This document shows, in pieces, positions 17,977 through 27,700 of a stretch of DNA of 64,000 bases (positions are counted from its first letter, which is position 1; every line of letters starts with the position of its first letter). The stretch spans positions 34,256-98,255 of the forward strand of contig NZ_RCWL01000006.1 of assembly GCF_003991195.1 (NCBI RefSeq), read 5' to 3'. Made by a program: the position numbers and the translations under genes. The DNA comes from Gynurincola endophyticus. GTDB taxonomy: Bacteria > Bacteroidota > Bacteroidia > Chitinophagales > Chitinophagaceae. Below the pieces are notes generated by a model. That model was not told the DNA's origin. It saw only the letters and a list, made by a program, of their open reading frames with translations, and did no database searches.

Positions 17977-18348
17977 GGGGTCGTCCTGGTTTTGACAGCG
18001 TAGTGCTTTGGAAGTGTAAGCATGCCGGGCGTTGTGTAATTAGCCCGTAAATCTGAATACTCAAACTTTAAATGGCAATAATAATTATGCCATGGCTGCT
18101 TAATCAGTGATTAAATAGTCATATGGGCCGCCGAATCGGTTTACCTGTTACCAAATTCCGCCGCCGACTCAACAAAACAATTCAGGTTGCTACTGCCGTA
18201 GGCTGTGCCGGTAGTTTAAGAACATCCAGCTAAGAGGAATGTTGGTTTGTTGGTTTCCTGCCTTTCTCCGACAATTAATAATCAAATAAGCATGTAGAAA
18301 GCTTTGGAAGAATATGTTTGGACAGGGGTTCGAATCCCCTCGACTCCA
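17977..18348 (+). ncRNA. ssrA: Transfer-messenger RNA (tmRNA)
   Basis: One-piece tmRNA of about 372 bases that rescues stalled ribosomes. The 5' end GGGGTCG pairs with 3' CGACTCC (one G-T), and the 3' end has the T arm GGGGTTCGAATCCCC. The tag frame runs 18074-18103: GGC, three AAT, TAT, GCC, ATG, GCT, GCT, TAA, giving G-N-N-N-Y-A-M-A-A, a typical Bacteroidota-like tag ending in A-A. CCA is not encoded. A terminator follows at once. Confidence 0.95.
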
Positions 18349-18356
18349 CAGAACGG
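18334..18356 (+). repeat. Putative att site (left) at the tmRNA 3' end
   Basis: The last part of tmRNA plus the first bases after it (ATCCCC, ACTCCACA, AACGG blocks) recur in degenerate form at 20199-20219. tmRNA 3' ends are classic integration targets, so this pair is read as the ends of an old insertion. Confidence 0.45.
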
Positions 18357-18384
18357 GATGATTGAAAAATCATTCCGTTTTTAT
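18352..18384 (+). terminator. Terminator of tmRNA
   Basis: AACGGGATGATT and AATCATTCCGTT pair over 12 bases with one G-T around GAAA, followed by TTTTT. Confidence 0.9.
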
Positions 18385-18690
18385 TTGTGTATGCTATAGC
18401 TTAAATCATAAAAATAGTGCTTACTAACACATCAGTTATTCACTCTGCTACTGAAAAATCAAATTGTTATAATATTTTAGCTATTTTTAATATGAGGAGA
18501 GATTGAACTTTCAGATTTACATTTCTCTTATTGACATATTCTGCTTACTTTTTAAATAATAAACTCTCATAGCATTTTCTACCCTATCTCCGTTACCAAT
18601 GGAAAACAATTGAAGCATCTGTTTATAAGAAACAAAGAAAGTAATTGAATATGTTTACATGAAGAAATATTATTGTGTATATTGGGATTA
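18385..18690. other. AT-rich intergenic region after tmRNA
   Basis: About 300 bases between the tmRNA terminator and the first orphan gene. No integrase fragment, RNA or clear promoter box was recognised. Confidence 0.4.
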
Positions 18691-19374
18691 ATGTATAATG
18701 TTATGGCAGACTACGAACTTAACGATATCGACCCTGACGACATTAGTGATTTGCTCATTAAAATTGAAAAATCATTTGATATTAAGTTTGGACATACCGA
18801 ACTAATATACATTTCCACTTTTGGTGAACTGTGTGATCATGTAATTAATAAAATACAACTTGATCATTCAGACGATTGCACAAGTCAACAAGCATTTTAT
18901 AAATTACGTGAGGCAATAGTATCGACGCTTCAAATAGATAAAGAAATAATCACGACAGATTTTTCTCTTGCGCACATATTACCCAAAAAAAACAGACATT
19001 CTCTTACAAAAAAAATAGAAGATGAATTAGGATTTAAACTTAATATCCTTCGACCACCATATTGGGTAACCGTAACACTTTTTATTTTACTTCTTGCCTC
19101 TTTTATTGGGCTTTTCTTTATCTGGAAAATAGGGCTCACAACACTTTTGTTTTCGATTGCAGCTCTTAGGTTTGCCAATAAATTCGGTAACGAGCTTGAT
19201 TTGGAGACAGTAGGACAGGTCGCCGGAAAAATGACAAGAGAGAATTATTTAAAATCAAGGCGAACACCAAAGTCATTTAACAGAAAAGAAATTGAAAAAA
19301 TATTGACAGATTTGTTTAGTAATGACTTATACTTAGACAAAAATGAATTAACGAGAGAGGCTAAATTTGTATGA
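18691..19374 (+). CDS. Membrane protein with two ACP-like domains
   Basis: A 227-residue protein of unknown function. Residues about 10-55 (D-I-S-D-L-L-I-K-I-E-K-S-F-D-I-K-F then F-G-E-L-C-D-H-V-I-N-K-I) follow the helix pattern of an acyl carrier protein, and residues about 65-120 (L-R-E-A-I-V-S-T-L then K-K-I-E-D-E-L-G-F-K-L) look like a second one. Neither has the D-S-L phosphopantetheine serine. A hydrophobic pair of helices (about 128-165) follows, then a charged tail. Start is uncertain: ATG 18691, ATG 18703 or TTG 18673. It sits in the suspected tmRNA-linked insertion. Confidence 0.6.
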   Translation: MYNVMADYELNDIDPDDISDLLIKIEKSFDIKFGHTELIYISTFGELCDHVINKIQLDHSDDCTSQQAFYKLREAIVSTLQIDKEIITTDFSLAHILPKKNRHSLTKKIEDELGFKLNILRPPYWVTVTLFILLLASFIGLFFIWKIGLTTLLFSIAALRFANKFGNELDLETVGQVAGKMTRENYLKSRRTPKSFNRKEIEKILTDLFSNDLYLDKNELTREAKFV

Positions 19375-19486
19375 TGGCAAAAGAAAGCACTACCGGCAAC
19401 ACGATTTTTTGTCAGGTAGCTCACTTGCAAACAGGTAACCTGATGCTCTAAAAACCGCCTGCAAAACCTGAGATTCCTGGCATTAC

Positions 19487-19496
19487 TTTATGGCGG
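19487..19496. repeat. Left arm of a 10-bp inverted repeat flanking an orphan gene
   Basis: TTTATGGCGG here is matched by CCGCCATAAA at 20105-20114. The two arms frame the gene at 19513-20058, leaving 16 bases on the left and 46 on the right, an arrangement that could mark a mobile single-gene unit. Confidence 0.4.
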
Positions 19497-19512
19497 CCCT
19501 ACAAAGAACACA

Positions 19513-20058
19513 ATGATGGCAGAAAAGCAATACGAAATATTAAACTCTTTACCAACTTACGGACCAATGTATGTTCCCATATCAGACAATGGAGAACCGT
19601 TTTATTTCGAAGGGTTTGTAGTTCGTTTCTATAAAACTGATGGAGCAGAATGGGTAGCAAACTTTCAACCAGGCTCAACAGACTTAAAGCAAATAATAAG
19701 CTTTGAAAAAAATAAAAACTTATTGATTATTGCTTGTGGAACCTGTTACATAATGAACCCAAACGAAACAAAGCCCATTGAAGTTTTCGGAGTTAATGAT
19801 AGGGTTGTATTGCATGACCAAACCGGCTTAACAATTATTGAGCCTGATGGAACACATTGGAACACAGAAAGAATTTCATGGGATGGGTTGGCTGAAATAA
19901 AAATTGAGGATAATTTGGTATATGGTCTTGCGTATAATCCAATGCACGATGCGGACGAATGGGTTGGGTTTAAATATGACCTCGACGCAAAAACTTTGAC
20001 AGGAGGAAGTTTTTATGAATTTGAAAATAAAAAAAAATGGTGGAAAGTATGGTCATAG
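19513..20058 (+). CDS. Hypothetical cytoplasmic protein
   Basis: A 181-residue soluble protein without signal peptide or membrane helix. It is rich in Trp and acidic residues, with short beta-type units (W-V-A-N-F-Q-P-G, I-E-P-D-G-T-H-W, W-V-G-F-K-Y-D-L-D). No family was recognised; immunity proteins of toxin systems often have this size and look, but no toxin lies next to it. The start could be 19513 or the adjacent Met at 19516. It is framed by a 10-bp inverted repeat and lies inside the suspected tmRNA-linked insertion. Confidence 0.6.
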   Translation: MMAEKQYEILNSLPTYGPMYVPISDNGEPFYFEGFVVRFYKTDGAEWVANFQPGSTDLKQIISFEKNKNLLIIACGTCYIMNPNETKPIEVFGVNDRVVLHDQTGLTIIEPDGTHWNTERISWDGLAEIKIEDNLVYGLAYNPMHDADEWVGFKYDLDAKTLTGGSFYEFENKKKWWKVWS

Positions 20059-20104
20059 AAAATTTGGGTGCCCTTGCTGAATGTCTGTGCTTCAATTGAA
20101 CTTA

Positions 20105-20114
20105 CCGCCATAAA
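20105..20114. repeat. Right arm of the 10-bp inverted repeat
   Basis: CCGCCATAAA is the exact reverse complement of 19487-19496; it lies 46 bases after the stop codon of the framed gene. Confidence 0.4.
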
Positions 20115-20198
20115 TCACTCGCTTTACCAATACTCAAAACGTCTTTATCTTTTATTCCGATTCCCTGAAGAAATTTAATTAAATGTTCAATTAGAAGT

Positions 20199-20244
20199 AT
20201 CCCCAACTCCACAAAACGGAAACGATCATTGTTTCCCTTTTTTT
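20199..20244 (+). repeat. Degenerate copy of the tmRNA 3' end plus terminator (right att)
   Basis: Positions 20199-20219 match the tmRNA end at 18334-18356 apart from a two-base gap and two G-to-A changes. As after tmRNA, a hairpin follows: GGAAAC/GTTTCC (20218-20236) with seven T. This looks like the displaced original end of tmRNA with its old terminator. Confidence 0.5.
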
Positions 20245-20739
20245 ATGCCGTTTACCTTTTTAGAATAACACTGATTTTTTGCGAATAGTCACCGTTTTTA
20301 TGATATAGCACATATCGAAAACAGCAAACGATTAACAGTAGAAAGACTGAGGTTTCAATGTTTTCACCAACAGATACATAAAATGTTTATTCAATTGTTC
20401 ATACATGTTATGTTGATTGAATTTGTTGAACTAAACAGGTGTCTGTATACTGTAGTACGTGACCATTTATATATACGAAGTCGTTCTTATTTGATCATGT
20501 GCTTTAATGGTTAAGAATCTGATCAGGGTTTTCATTTATGAAGAACAACATCCTTATATAATTCGTTTTTGGCATAAGTATTGCCCCTTTTTATTGTTGC
20601 AACAAAGTTTAATTAATTGTTTATCATTGAAAGTGATAGATTATATTGTACAATGTTTACACTTTGAATTTGCATGAAAATAGAGGTAATTGACGATTGA
20701 AAAACATATTCTTCACCTGTCTAGCTGCGCTTAATGAAT
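20245..20739. other. Intergenic region without a gene
   Basis: About 500 AT-rich bases between the tmRNA-like end and the phytochrome operon promoter. Both strands are closed by frequent stops; no RNA gene or clear repeat was seen. Confidence 0.45.
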
Positions 20740-20747
20740 TATATTTG
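20740..20747 (+). promoter_or_regulatory. -7 box of the phytochrome operon
   Basis: TATATTTG is a perfect TAnnTTTG box 34 bases before the ATG of the response regulator. The -33 element is weak or missing, so an activator may be needed. Confidence 0.45.
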
Positions 20748-20781
20748 TTTAACCTCTAATCTAGAATCTTAAAAATACCTC

Positions 20782-21219
20782 ATGAAAAAAGAATTAACCA
20801 TTTTTTATACCGACGACGATACAGACGATTTATATTTTTTCAGAGAGATTGTTTCTTCGTTAAGCAGTCAGTTTACCGTGCATACACAAAATAGCGGAAA
20901 AGAACTTTTAGGAGTTCTGGAGAACCCGCCACCACATCCTTATCTTTTATTCATGGATATCAACATGCCCGGAATGGATGGTTTCGAAGCACTTGAAAAA
21001 ATCCGTGAAAATGAAAAACATAAGCTGCTTCCTGTGATTATGATTTCGACTTCGAACGATGAAGCAGTGATTAATAAAGCCAGATTGCTGGGAGCTACTT
21101 ATTATGTTCCGAAATCCAATGATTTTGAAAAACTGACCGAATCAATCAGATATGTTCTGTCTGTCAATTGGAACAGTTTCATTGCTTCTGAACAGAATTT
21201 TGTTTATCAATATAACTAG
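20782..21219 (+). CDS. Single-domain response regulator of the phytochrome operon
   Basis: A 145-residue receiver domain (CheY/Rcp1 type) with no output domain. The acidic pocket is D11-D12-D13, the phospho-acceptor is D59 in M-D-I-N-M-P-G-M-D-G, and the switch residues are S-T-S (about 90) and K in V-P-K-S. It is the first gene of the operon with heme oxygenase and bacteriophytochrome (8 bases to the next gene), so it is the likely phosphotransfer partner of the kinase at 21838-24096 (inference; Rcp1-type regulators work this way with Cph1). Confidence 0.88.
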   Translation: MKKELTIFYTDDDTDDLYFFREIVSSLSSQFTVHTQNSGKELLGVLENPPPHPYLLFMDINMPGMDGFEALEKIRENEKHKLLPVIMISTSNDEAVINKARLLGATYYVPKSNDFEKLTESIRYVLSVNWNSFIASEQNFVYQYN

Positions 21220-21227
21220 AACCGTTC

Positions 21228-21821
21228 ATGGATAATACCCGTACAACGATATCTTTTGCCGAACAATTGAAACTGGGTACTGCAAAGGCTCATACAGAAC
21301 TGGAAGCATTACCGGTGTCAATGTCTGTCATGAAACCTGACGTTACGCAGGATGATTATGGAAATTATCTTCTGCTGATGCACCGGGTTGTAAAAGATGC
21401 GGAAGAAAATATCTTTCCGCGCCTGGCTGCTTACATACCGGATCTTTCGGAAAGGAATAAAACATTCCTGATCGAAAAAGATTTACAAGTGATAGGGAAA
21501 GTAACATCTGATGAAAGTCTTCCGGTTTCAGAAGGTTTGGGAAACTATAGTGATTCTTTTGCTATGGGCGTATTGTATGTGATTGAAGGTTCTTCTCTGG
21601 GAGGCAGGGTAATATTGAAAAATATTAATAAAGTATTGGGTTATACCGAACACAACGGCGCCGCTTATTTTGCAGGTTACGGTAACCTCACCGGCCCACG
21701 TTGGAAATCATTTTTGGAAATGCTGATGAAGTTTGAGACCAGTGAAGGAGATGCAGGAGAAATCATCAACGGCGCCAATCATGCTTTTAAATCGATCCAT
21801 AGTTTTTTTAATCGTGGATAA
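21228..21821 (+). CDS. bphO: Biliverdin-producing heme oxygenase
   Basis: A 197-residue heme oxygenase of the bacterial BphO type, which opens heme to biliverdin IXalpha, CO and iron. The proximal heme ligand is H22 in K-A-H-T-E-L-E, and the distal helix carries the flexible glycine motif E-G-S-S-L-G-G. Placement directly before a bacteriophytochrome (16 bases) shows its role: making the biliverdin chromophore for that receptor. No iron-uptake genes are nearby, which argues against a heme-iron role. Confidence 0.92.
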   Translation: MDNTRTTISFAEQLKLGTAKAHTELEALPVSMSVMKPDVTQDDYGNYLLLMHRVVKDAEENIFPRLAAYIPDLSERNKTFLIEKDLQVIGKVTSDESLPVSEGLGNYSDSFAMGVLYVIEGSSLGGRVILKNINKVLGYTEHNGAAYFAGYGNLTGPRWKSFLEMLMKFETSEGDAGEIINGANHAFKSIHSFFNRG

Positions 21822-21837
21822 AACATAATCCCTCTTT

Positions 21838-24096
21838 ATGAATATAAAGGATATCGTAAACCGTGATATAGTTAATCTTACAAATTGTGAGCAGGAACCC
21901 ATACATATCCCCGGCAGTATTCAGCCACATGGATTTTTATTAGGGTTAAAGGAAGATGAATTTGTAATTGACTTTTGCAGTGCAAATACAGATGTATATT
22001 TAATGCTGCTGCATACACAGTTGTTGGGAAAATCATTCCGGACAATATTCGGTGATGAAAATGCTGACAAGCTCAGACAATATATTGTTGAGCAGAATCT
22101 GACGAAGGCAAGTGGTTTGCTTGCGCTTAATATGGCCGGCACTGACTTTTTGTGTACTGTACATCAGAACGAACAGAAATTATTCATCCTGGAAGGAGAG
22201 CCCGCTATTCAGCCGCAGGAAGCGGTGAGTAAAGTATATGATCAGACGTCCCAGTTCTTTAGTTATATGCAGGATACAAATTCTCTAAAGGAACTGTGTC
22301 AGCTGGTAGCGGAAGGTACCCGCAGAATTACCGGTTACGACCGGGTAATGATTTATCGTTTCGATAAAGATTATAACGGTGAAGTTTTTGCAGAAAGCTG
22401 CCGTGAAGATCTTGAATCTTTCCTAGGGCTTCACTATCCGCATACGGATATTCCGCCTCAGGCCCGCGAACTATATCTTAAAAATCTTTTACGTCTTATA
22501 ACAGATGTTGATTATACACCGGTGCCCATCTATACAATCGATGATACCCCTTCTAAAAATCTGGATCTGAGTCTTTCGGTTTTACGCAGTACATCCCCCA
22601 TCCATGTACAGTATCTGCAAAATATGGGGGTAGGTGCCACGTTGACTATTTCCTTAATTTATAAGAAAAAGCTATGGGGGCTTATTGCCTGCCACCATTA
22701 TTCGGCTAAAAACCTGACTCCTGAGTTAAGACTCGCAGCACAGTTACAAGGCCATTTCATTACATCGCAGATTGATGTCAGACAATCATCTGAAGAATAT
22801 GAACTGGTAAAAAAAACAAATACGGCGTTAGAGAAGATGCATCTGTTATCACTTCGCGGAGAAGAAGATTTAACGTTGCTGATTGAAAAACCTGAAATAT
22901 TATCCCTGTGTAACGCCGCAGGGGTCTCTATACAATTCAACGGAACTGTTTATAAAAGCGGACTTACACCTGATGACGGGCACATTAAAGCATTAGGAAG
23001 TTGGGCTGCAGAATTCACCCGTCATACAACTTTCAATACTGAAAACTTATCTGATTACTTACCACAGTTTAAAGGAATAAGCCCGGAAGCGTCGGGCATC
23101 ATTTATCATTCACTGGATATCGATAGCGAAAACTGTATTATCTGGTACCGCCCTGAAACAAAAACGGAAGTAAACTGGGGAGGCGATCCTTCAAAATCTA
23201 TTATTAAAGATCAGAATGGACTCTCGCCGCGACGTTCGTTTGCACTCTGGAAAGAGATTGTAAACAGTACTTCCAAACCCTGGTGGAAGCCTGAACTGGA
23301 AGTAGCTGCAGCCTATGCCTATTCTTTGCAACGCCAGATCAATCTTTTGATTATTACACAGGAAGAAAAAAAATATCGCGTCCTTAGTGAGCAACTGAGA
23401 GAAATGAACAGTGAACTGGAAAATATTAACTGGATCAGTACACATGATCTGCAGGAACCACTGAGAAAAATTCAATTGACTGCATCTTATCTGCTTAGAA
23501 GCCAGAAAGAACTGCCGGCACCGGTAGAAGATTCTGTAAAACGCATGAGCAATTCGGCAAACCGGATGCAAACACTTTTGATTGATATTCTGAAATATAC
23601 AAAACTCAGACATTCGAATGATTCTCTTCAGCCCATTGACTTTAAAAAAGTGATGGAGGAAGTAAAACTTGACCTGGCAGAAAGTATTGCAGAAAAAGAA
23701 GCAGAAATACAGCTTACCGAAACTATCGAAATAAAAGGGATGCCCTTTTTGATCAAGCAACTATTGACAAATTTAGTTTCAAACTCTATAAAATATTCAC
23801 ATACGGATAGAAAACCGGTGGTTACCATTACGCGTGCAAAAGAACCTGCCATCTACCAACATGAAAATACAGGAACATTGTATAATGTGATTCATGTATC
23901 CGATAACGGAACCGGATTTGAACCGGAATACAATGAAAAAGTATTTAAATTGTTTACGCGTTTACAATCAGACCAAAAAGGGTCAGGGTTAGGATTAGCC
24001 TTGTGCAAAAAAATTATGCAAAATCATAAAGGCCATATCTCCGCTAACAGTGAATTAAATAAAGGAACAACGATCAGCTTATTTTTTCCTGCATAA
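21838..24096 (+). CDS. bphP: Bacteriophytochrome histidine kinase
   Basis: A 752-residue red/far-red light receptor kinase. Order: N-terminal PAS with C17 (L-T-N-C-E-Q-E-P-I-H-I-P-G-S-I-Q), the expected biliverdin-attachment cysteine of bacterial phytochromes; GAF domain with P-H-T-D-I-P-P-Q-A-R near 200; PHY domain to about 500; HisKA with S-T-H-D-L-Q-E-P-L (H536); and HATPase with N-L-V-S-N-S-I-K-Y, D-N-G-T-G-F and G-S-G-L-G-L-A. No C-terminal receiver is fused. Heme oxygenase and a receiver protein in the same operon supply chromophore and output. Confidence 0.95.
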   Translation: MNIKDIVNRDIVNLTNCEQEPIHIPGSIQPHGFLLGLKEDEFVIDFCSANTDVYLMLLHTQLLGKSFRTIFGDENADKLRQYIVEQNLTKASGLLALNMAGTDFLCTVHQNEQKLFILEGEPAIQPQEAVSKVYDQTSQFFSYMQDTNSLKELCQLVAEGTRRITGYDRVMIYRFDKDYNGEVFAESCREDLESFLGLHYPHTDIPPQARELYLKNLLRLITDVDYTPVPIYTIDDTPSKNLDLSLSVLRSTSPIHVQYLQNMGVGATLTISLIYKKKLWGLIACHHYSAKNLTPELRLAAQLQGHFITSQIDVRQSSEEYELVKKTNTALEKMHLLSLRGEEDLTLLIEKPEILSLCNAAGVSIQFNGTVYKSGLTPDDGHIKALGSWAAEFTRHTTFNTENLSDYLPQFKGISPEASGIIYHSLDIDSENCIIWYRPETKTEVNWGGDPSKSIIKDQNGLSPRRSFALWKEIVNSTSKPWWKPELEVAAAYAYSLQRQINLLIITQEEKKYRVLSEQLREMNSELENINWISTHDLQEPLRKIQLTASYLLRSQKELPAPVEDSVKRMSNSANRMQTLLIDILKYTKLRHSNDSLQPIDFKKVMEEVKLDLAESIAEKEAEIQLTETIEIKGMPFLIKQLLTNLVSNSIKYSHTDRKPVVTITRAKEPAIYQHENTGTLYNVIHVSDNGTGFEPEYNEKVFKLFTRLQSDQKGSGLGLALCKKIMQNHKGHISANSELNKGTTISLFFPA

Positions 24097-24742
24097 GTTT
24101 TGTTTACTTCTTCATCTTATTCACAGCTACTGAATTACCACCGAACCCCGAAGGGCACTCTATATACCGACATTCAGCAATAAGAATTGGTACGACTCTG
24201 AAAGGGTTGAATATTTATGCCGGATGCAAAAAGTTTTTATGTCTTCCATTTATTCTGATGTAAAGGATACTCCGTTTTTAATAGCGGAACATTGTTTTTT
24301 ACATCTATATTTGTATTGAAAATAAATAATTTACATATAGGCATGAATACGCATGCATTTTCCCTCCATTAAAAATCCCTCCTTACTATTTACAAAATAT
24401 ACCTACATGTAAGTATTTTTTTCGCTTTACATACAGGGTAAATTTGTGTTTACGAAATTTTAAATGTATTATTAACCAGATAGATACCTTGTATTTCAAT
24501 TAAATCTGATGGTTGAGAGCACTCTGAGAGAAAGAAAAGATGCAATCACGTTGCTCTGAAACTCCACATTAATGAAACAATTATTATCATTTATTCTATA
24601 TAAAAAGTGTTTTTCGGGTTTATTGATATTATTACCTGACACTGTAGTTTTTCATACGTTGAAACGCATCCTCCTCTTCGCTGTTTTTATTTTTCTATAT
24701 ACTATACACACATACTTTTTATTTATCAGACACCATTCATTG
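24097..24742. other. Intergenic region without a gene
   Basis: About 650 AT-rich bases with no terminator directly after the phytochrome gene and no open frame of note. Only the hairpin at 24743-24762 stands out at its end. Confidence 0.45.
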
Positions 24743-24762
24743 TAGCTGATAGCAATCAGCTA
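24743..24762 (+). promoter_or_regulatory. Hairpin ahead of the WG-repeat gene
   Basis: TAGCTGAT and ATCAGCTA form perfect 8-base arms around AGCA, 27 bases before the ATG at 24790. It may be an operator or a leader hairpin; nothing decides between them. Confidence 0.4.
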
Positions 24763-24789
24763 TAAGAACGTGGATGTAAAAAGAAAACT

Positions 24790-27700
24790 ATGAAGAAATT
24801 ATTATTGTTTTTATTACTGTTAAACGCTTTTGTTGCAAATAGTTTTGCGCAGAATCGCAGACAGGAACATACCGTTTACTTTCAGAATAGGGATGGCTTT
24901 TCGGGATATGTTAATTTCTCTACAATTGCTAAGGGGGGGCCAACCCGCGTAGTAGCAGAAGATAATCCGAAACTCGTGATTACCGGTTATGATGCAACTG
25001 AAGAAGAAATCAGCGTATTGAATAAAGCCGGCCTGCAGCTAAAACGTTATCAGGGTACTTTTACTCCTGAGAAATATCAGTTTTATGTGGAGGGGCACGC
25101 CTATATCATTACAAGAACTGATCATATTGCATTAGAAAAATCTACATTTATTATTAATAATGGAAAAGGTAATTATGTTACGCCTTCATTCAGTGACGCA
25201 ACGAAAAAATATGCCGATGAATGGAATAAGAAAAATCCGGATATTACTTTCTGGGAACGATATGGAGGCTTTAACGCACAGGAAGTAAAAGAACTATACC
25301 TGACCGATCTTAAAAATCAGATCAAAGAAATTATAGGTAAATACAATAGCGAAAAACGTGCGTTTGAAACTAAAATTTCTGCAGGAACAAGCGATGCGAA
25401 CGCTTTCAATTTTGAAGGAGCGGAATATGCCTTGAATGATGCGGAAGCGTTATCAAACGAATCAGCCGATCATCGTTCAAAAATTGCAGCTTTAAAAAGT
25501 CTGATAGCCGAAAAGAAAAAAGAAAAAGAAAAGAAAGATAAAGAAGAAGCTGCAAAAGCATCATCATCTGGCAAAACCACTGAAGCAGTGGCTACATTGA
25601 AAACAAAAAGTTCAGAAGATAGCAGCAGTTCTTCCGATGATTCTTCTTCGGATAATAGCAGTTCATCTTCCGGTTCGGGAAAAAATAGTCAACGCACTTA
25701 TATTCCTAAAACCGCTTCTCAGATGCATGCTGACCTGAAAGATATGGTGGCACGAAATCCTGAAATGATGAATAATCCGAATGTACGTCAGCAATTACGC
25801 CATCTTGAGGTAGATGCAAACCGCGAACAGCAAACGCTCAGAGATTACCGCGCAGGTGCTTACAGCCATGGTAATTACCAGGCAATGGCTTCGCAAATGG
25901 CTACTAACAGACGTGTGGATGCGTACACCAAGGCAGGGGGTGATATAACGGATGCTGTGAGCGGATTAGTAGGAAGTATCCTGGCCGAAAGCGAACGTAA
26001 AAGTGAACAGCGGAGATTAGAAATACAGGCAGGAATCGATAACTATTTTGCAAAGGTGAAAGCCTTAAATGCTTACCATGATGAAGTACGTGATCAACGT
26101 TGGAAATATGCACAAAAGATAGAAGGACAGCTGAAAAGTAAATACAATTCAGTTTCTTCTTTCAACTTATATCCTATTACCTATATTGGTGAAGTTAGAG
26201 ATGATGAAAGCAGTAACCCGCATGCATTCAAAAAAATGGAATTATCCATGGGAGATGCATATGCTTATCTGATTGAGCAGGAGGGTAAATACGGACTGGC
26301 TGCTGACGATGGTACAGTCATTTATCCACCTCAGTTTGAAAGTGTCATCCCAATGAGTTTCAAACTTACAGATAAGAAGAATGAGAATAGTATATTGATT
26401 CAGATAGAGGATAAATGGGGTGAGATAGATCCTTCAGGTAAAATTATTGAAGAAGTTAAATATGACGGTATCTGGTATACCATGGATCGGATCAAAATCA
26501 AACGTACAAGTAATCAGGTAAATGCTGAGAGAAATGGAAACAACGCTTCTTACACGACACAGGAACTGGCCGACAGATTATTGGTTGTTGCAAATTCGAA
26601 TGGAAAAGGGTATGGTTTTCAGGCAAAGGGTAGCGACTTTTATATTCTTGATTTTGAAAAAGGAGTTTATACCAGTAATATTTTTGAAGCGGATAAAACA
26701 ATAAAGTTGACTTCTTACCCAATGAATGCATCACCTTCTGAACATCAGAATGGTATTACAAAATATTACTATGCTCATTTATTCGAAAAAGAAGGTGTCT
26801 GGTATAAAATTGATTTTGAAGTAGGGATCGATTGTTCTTACGAAATTAAAAAAATGCCTGAACATTTTGTGGCTGCTGTCAGCAACAGGGATCTCCGAAG
26901 CAGGGAAGGAGGTGTATACTGGGGGGCAGTAAATGAAAAGAACCAGGTGATCATTCCTTTTGAACATAAATACGTGAAAGATTTTAAAGATGGAATGGCC
27001 GCCTCCGATAAAGGCATTTATAACGAATCCGGTAAATTAATGTTCACCGGTAATTATGATTCAATCGCCGGTTTTGAAAGAGGAGTAGCTTTTTTCAAGT
27101 ATAAAAATCCTAAAACGTACAGAACTGAAGTAGGATTGTTGATGGAAAGTGGAAATGAACTTATCAGAACCAATGGCGACGTTTATAAGGGAGATGACGG
27201 GTGGTATGTGATGGGAGTGAAATTTAATGAAAAAGGTAGTAACAAGAATAGCATGGCGGCAGTTTATTGTTTCAGTAAAATTCCTGAAACTTCTCCCTTG
27301 TATGCGCTGGCGAATAAAATTGCAGGAGATATTTTCTATTATGAGGAAAAGGACTATGAACAGGCATTGGAGGCTTACGTAAGGTCACAAAAATCTTCAA
27401 GGTGGGATTTTTATCTTAAAAATATGAAACGAACTTATTTGGGTGCAAAAGGGGCATCACGTTATCAGACTGAATATTTTGCGGAGGTTTCCAGTTATAC
27501 CGATTTGTTACATACAATGGGTTGGATGGTTTTCAGAGGACAGGGAACTGATGCTTCATTGATAAAAGCGCAGGATATTTTTAATTATCTGATCATTGTA
27601 GGGCAGTCGATTGTTGATGAATTTAAAAATGATAATCCTTCTGACAGAAATAAAAAACCGGTAGACCTGTCTGCTATCTACAACAGAATCGGTGAAGCTT

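Noticed and set aside
18349-20198. Active genomic island or prophage after tmRNA
   Set aside because: No integrase, recombinase or phage gene is present; only a remnant can be supported.
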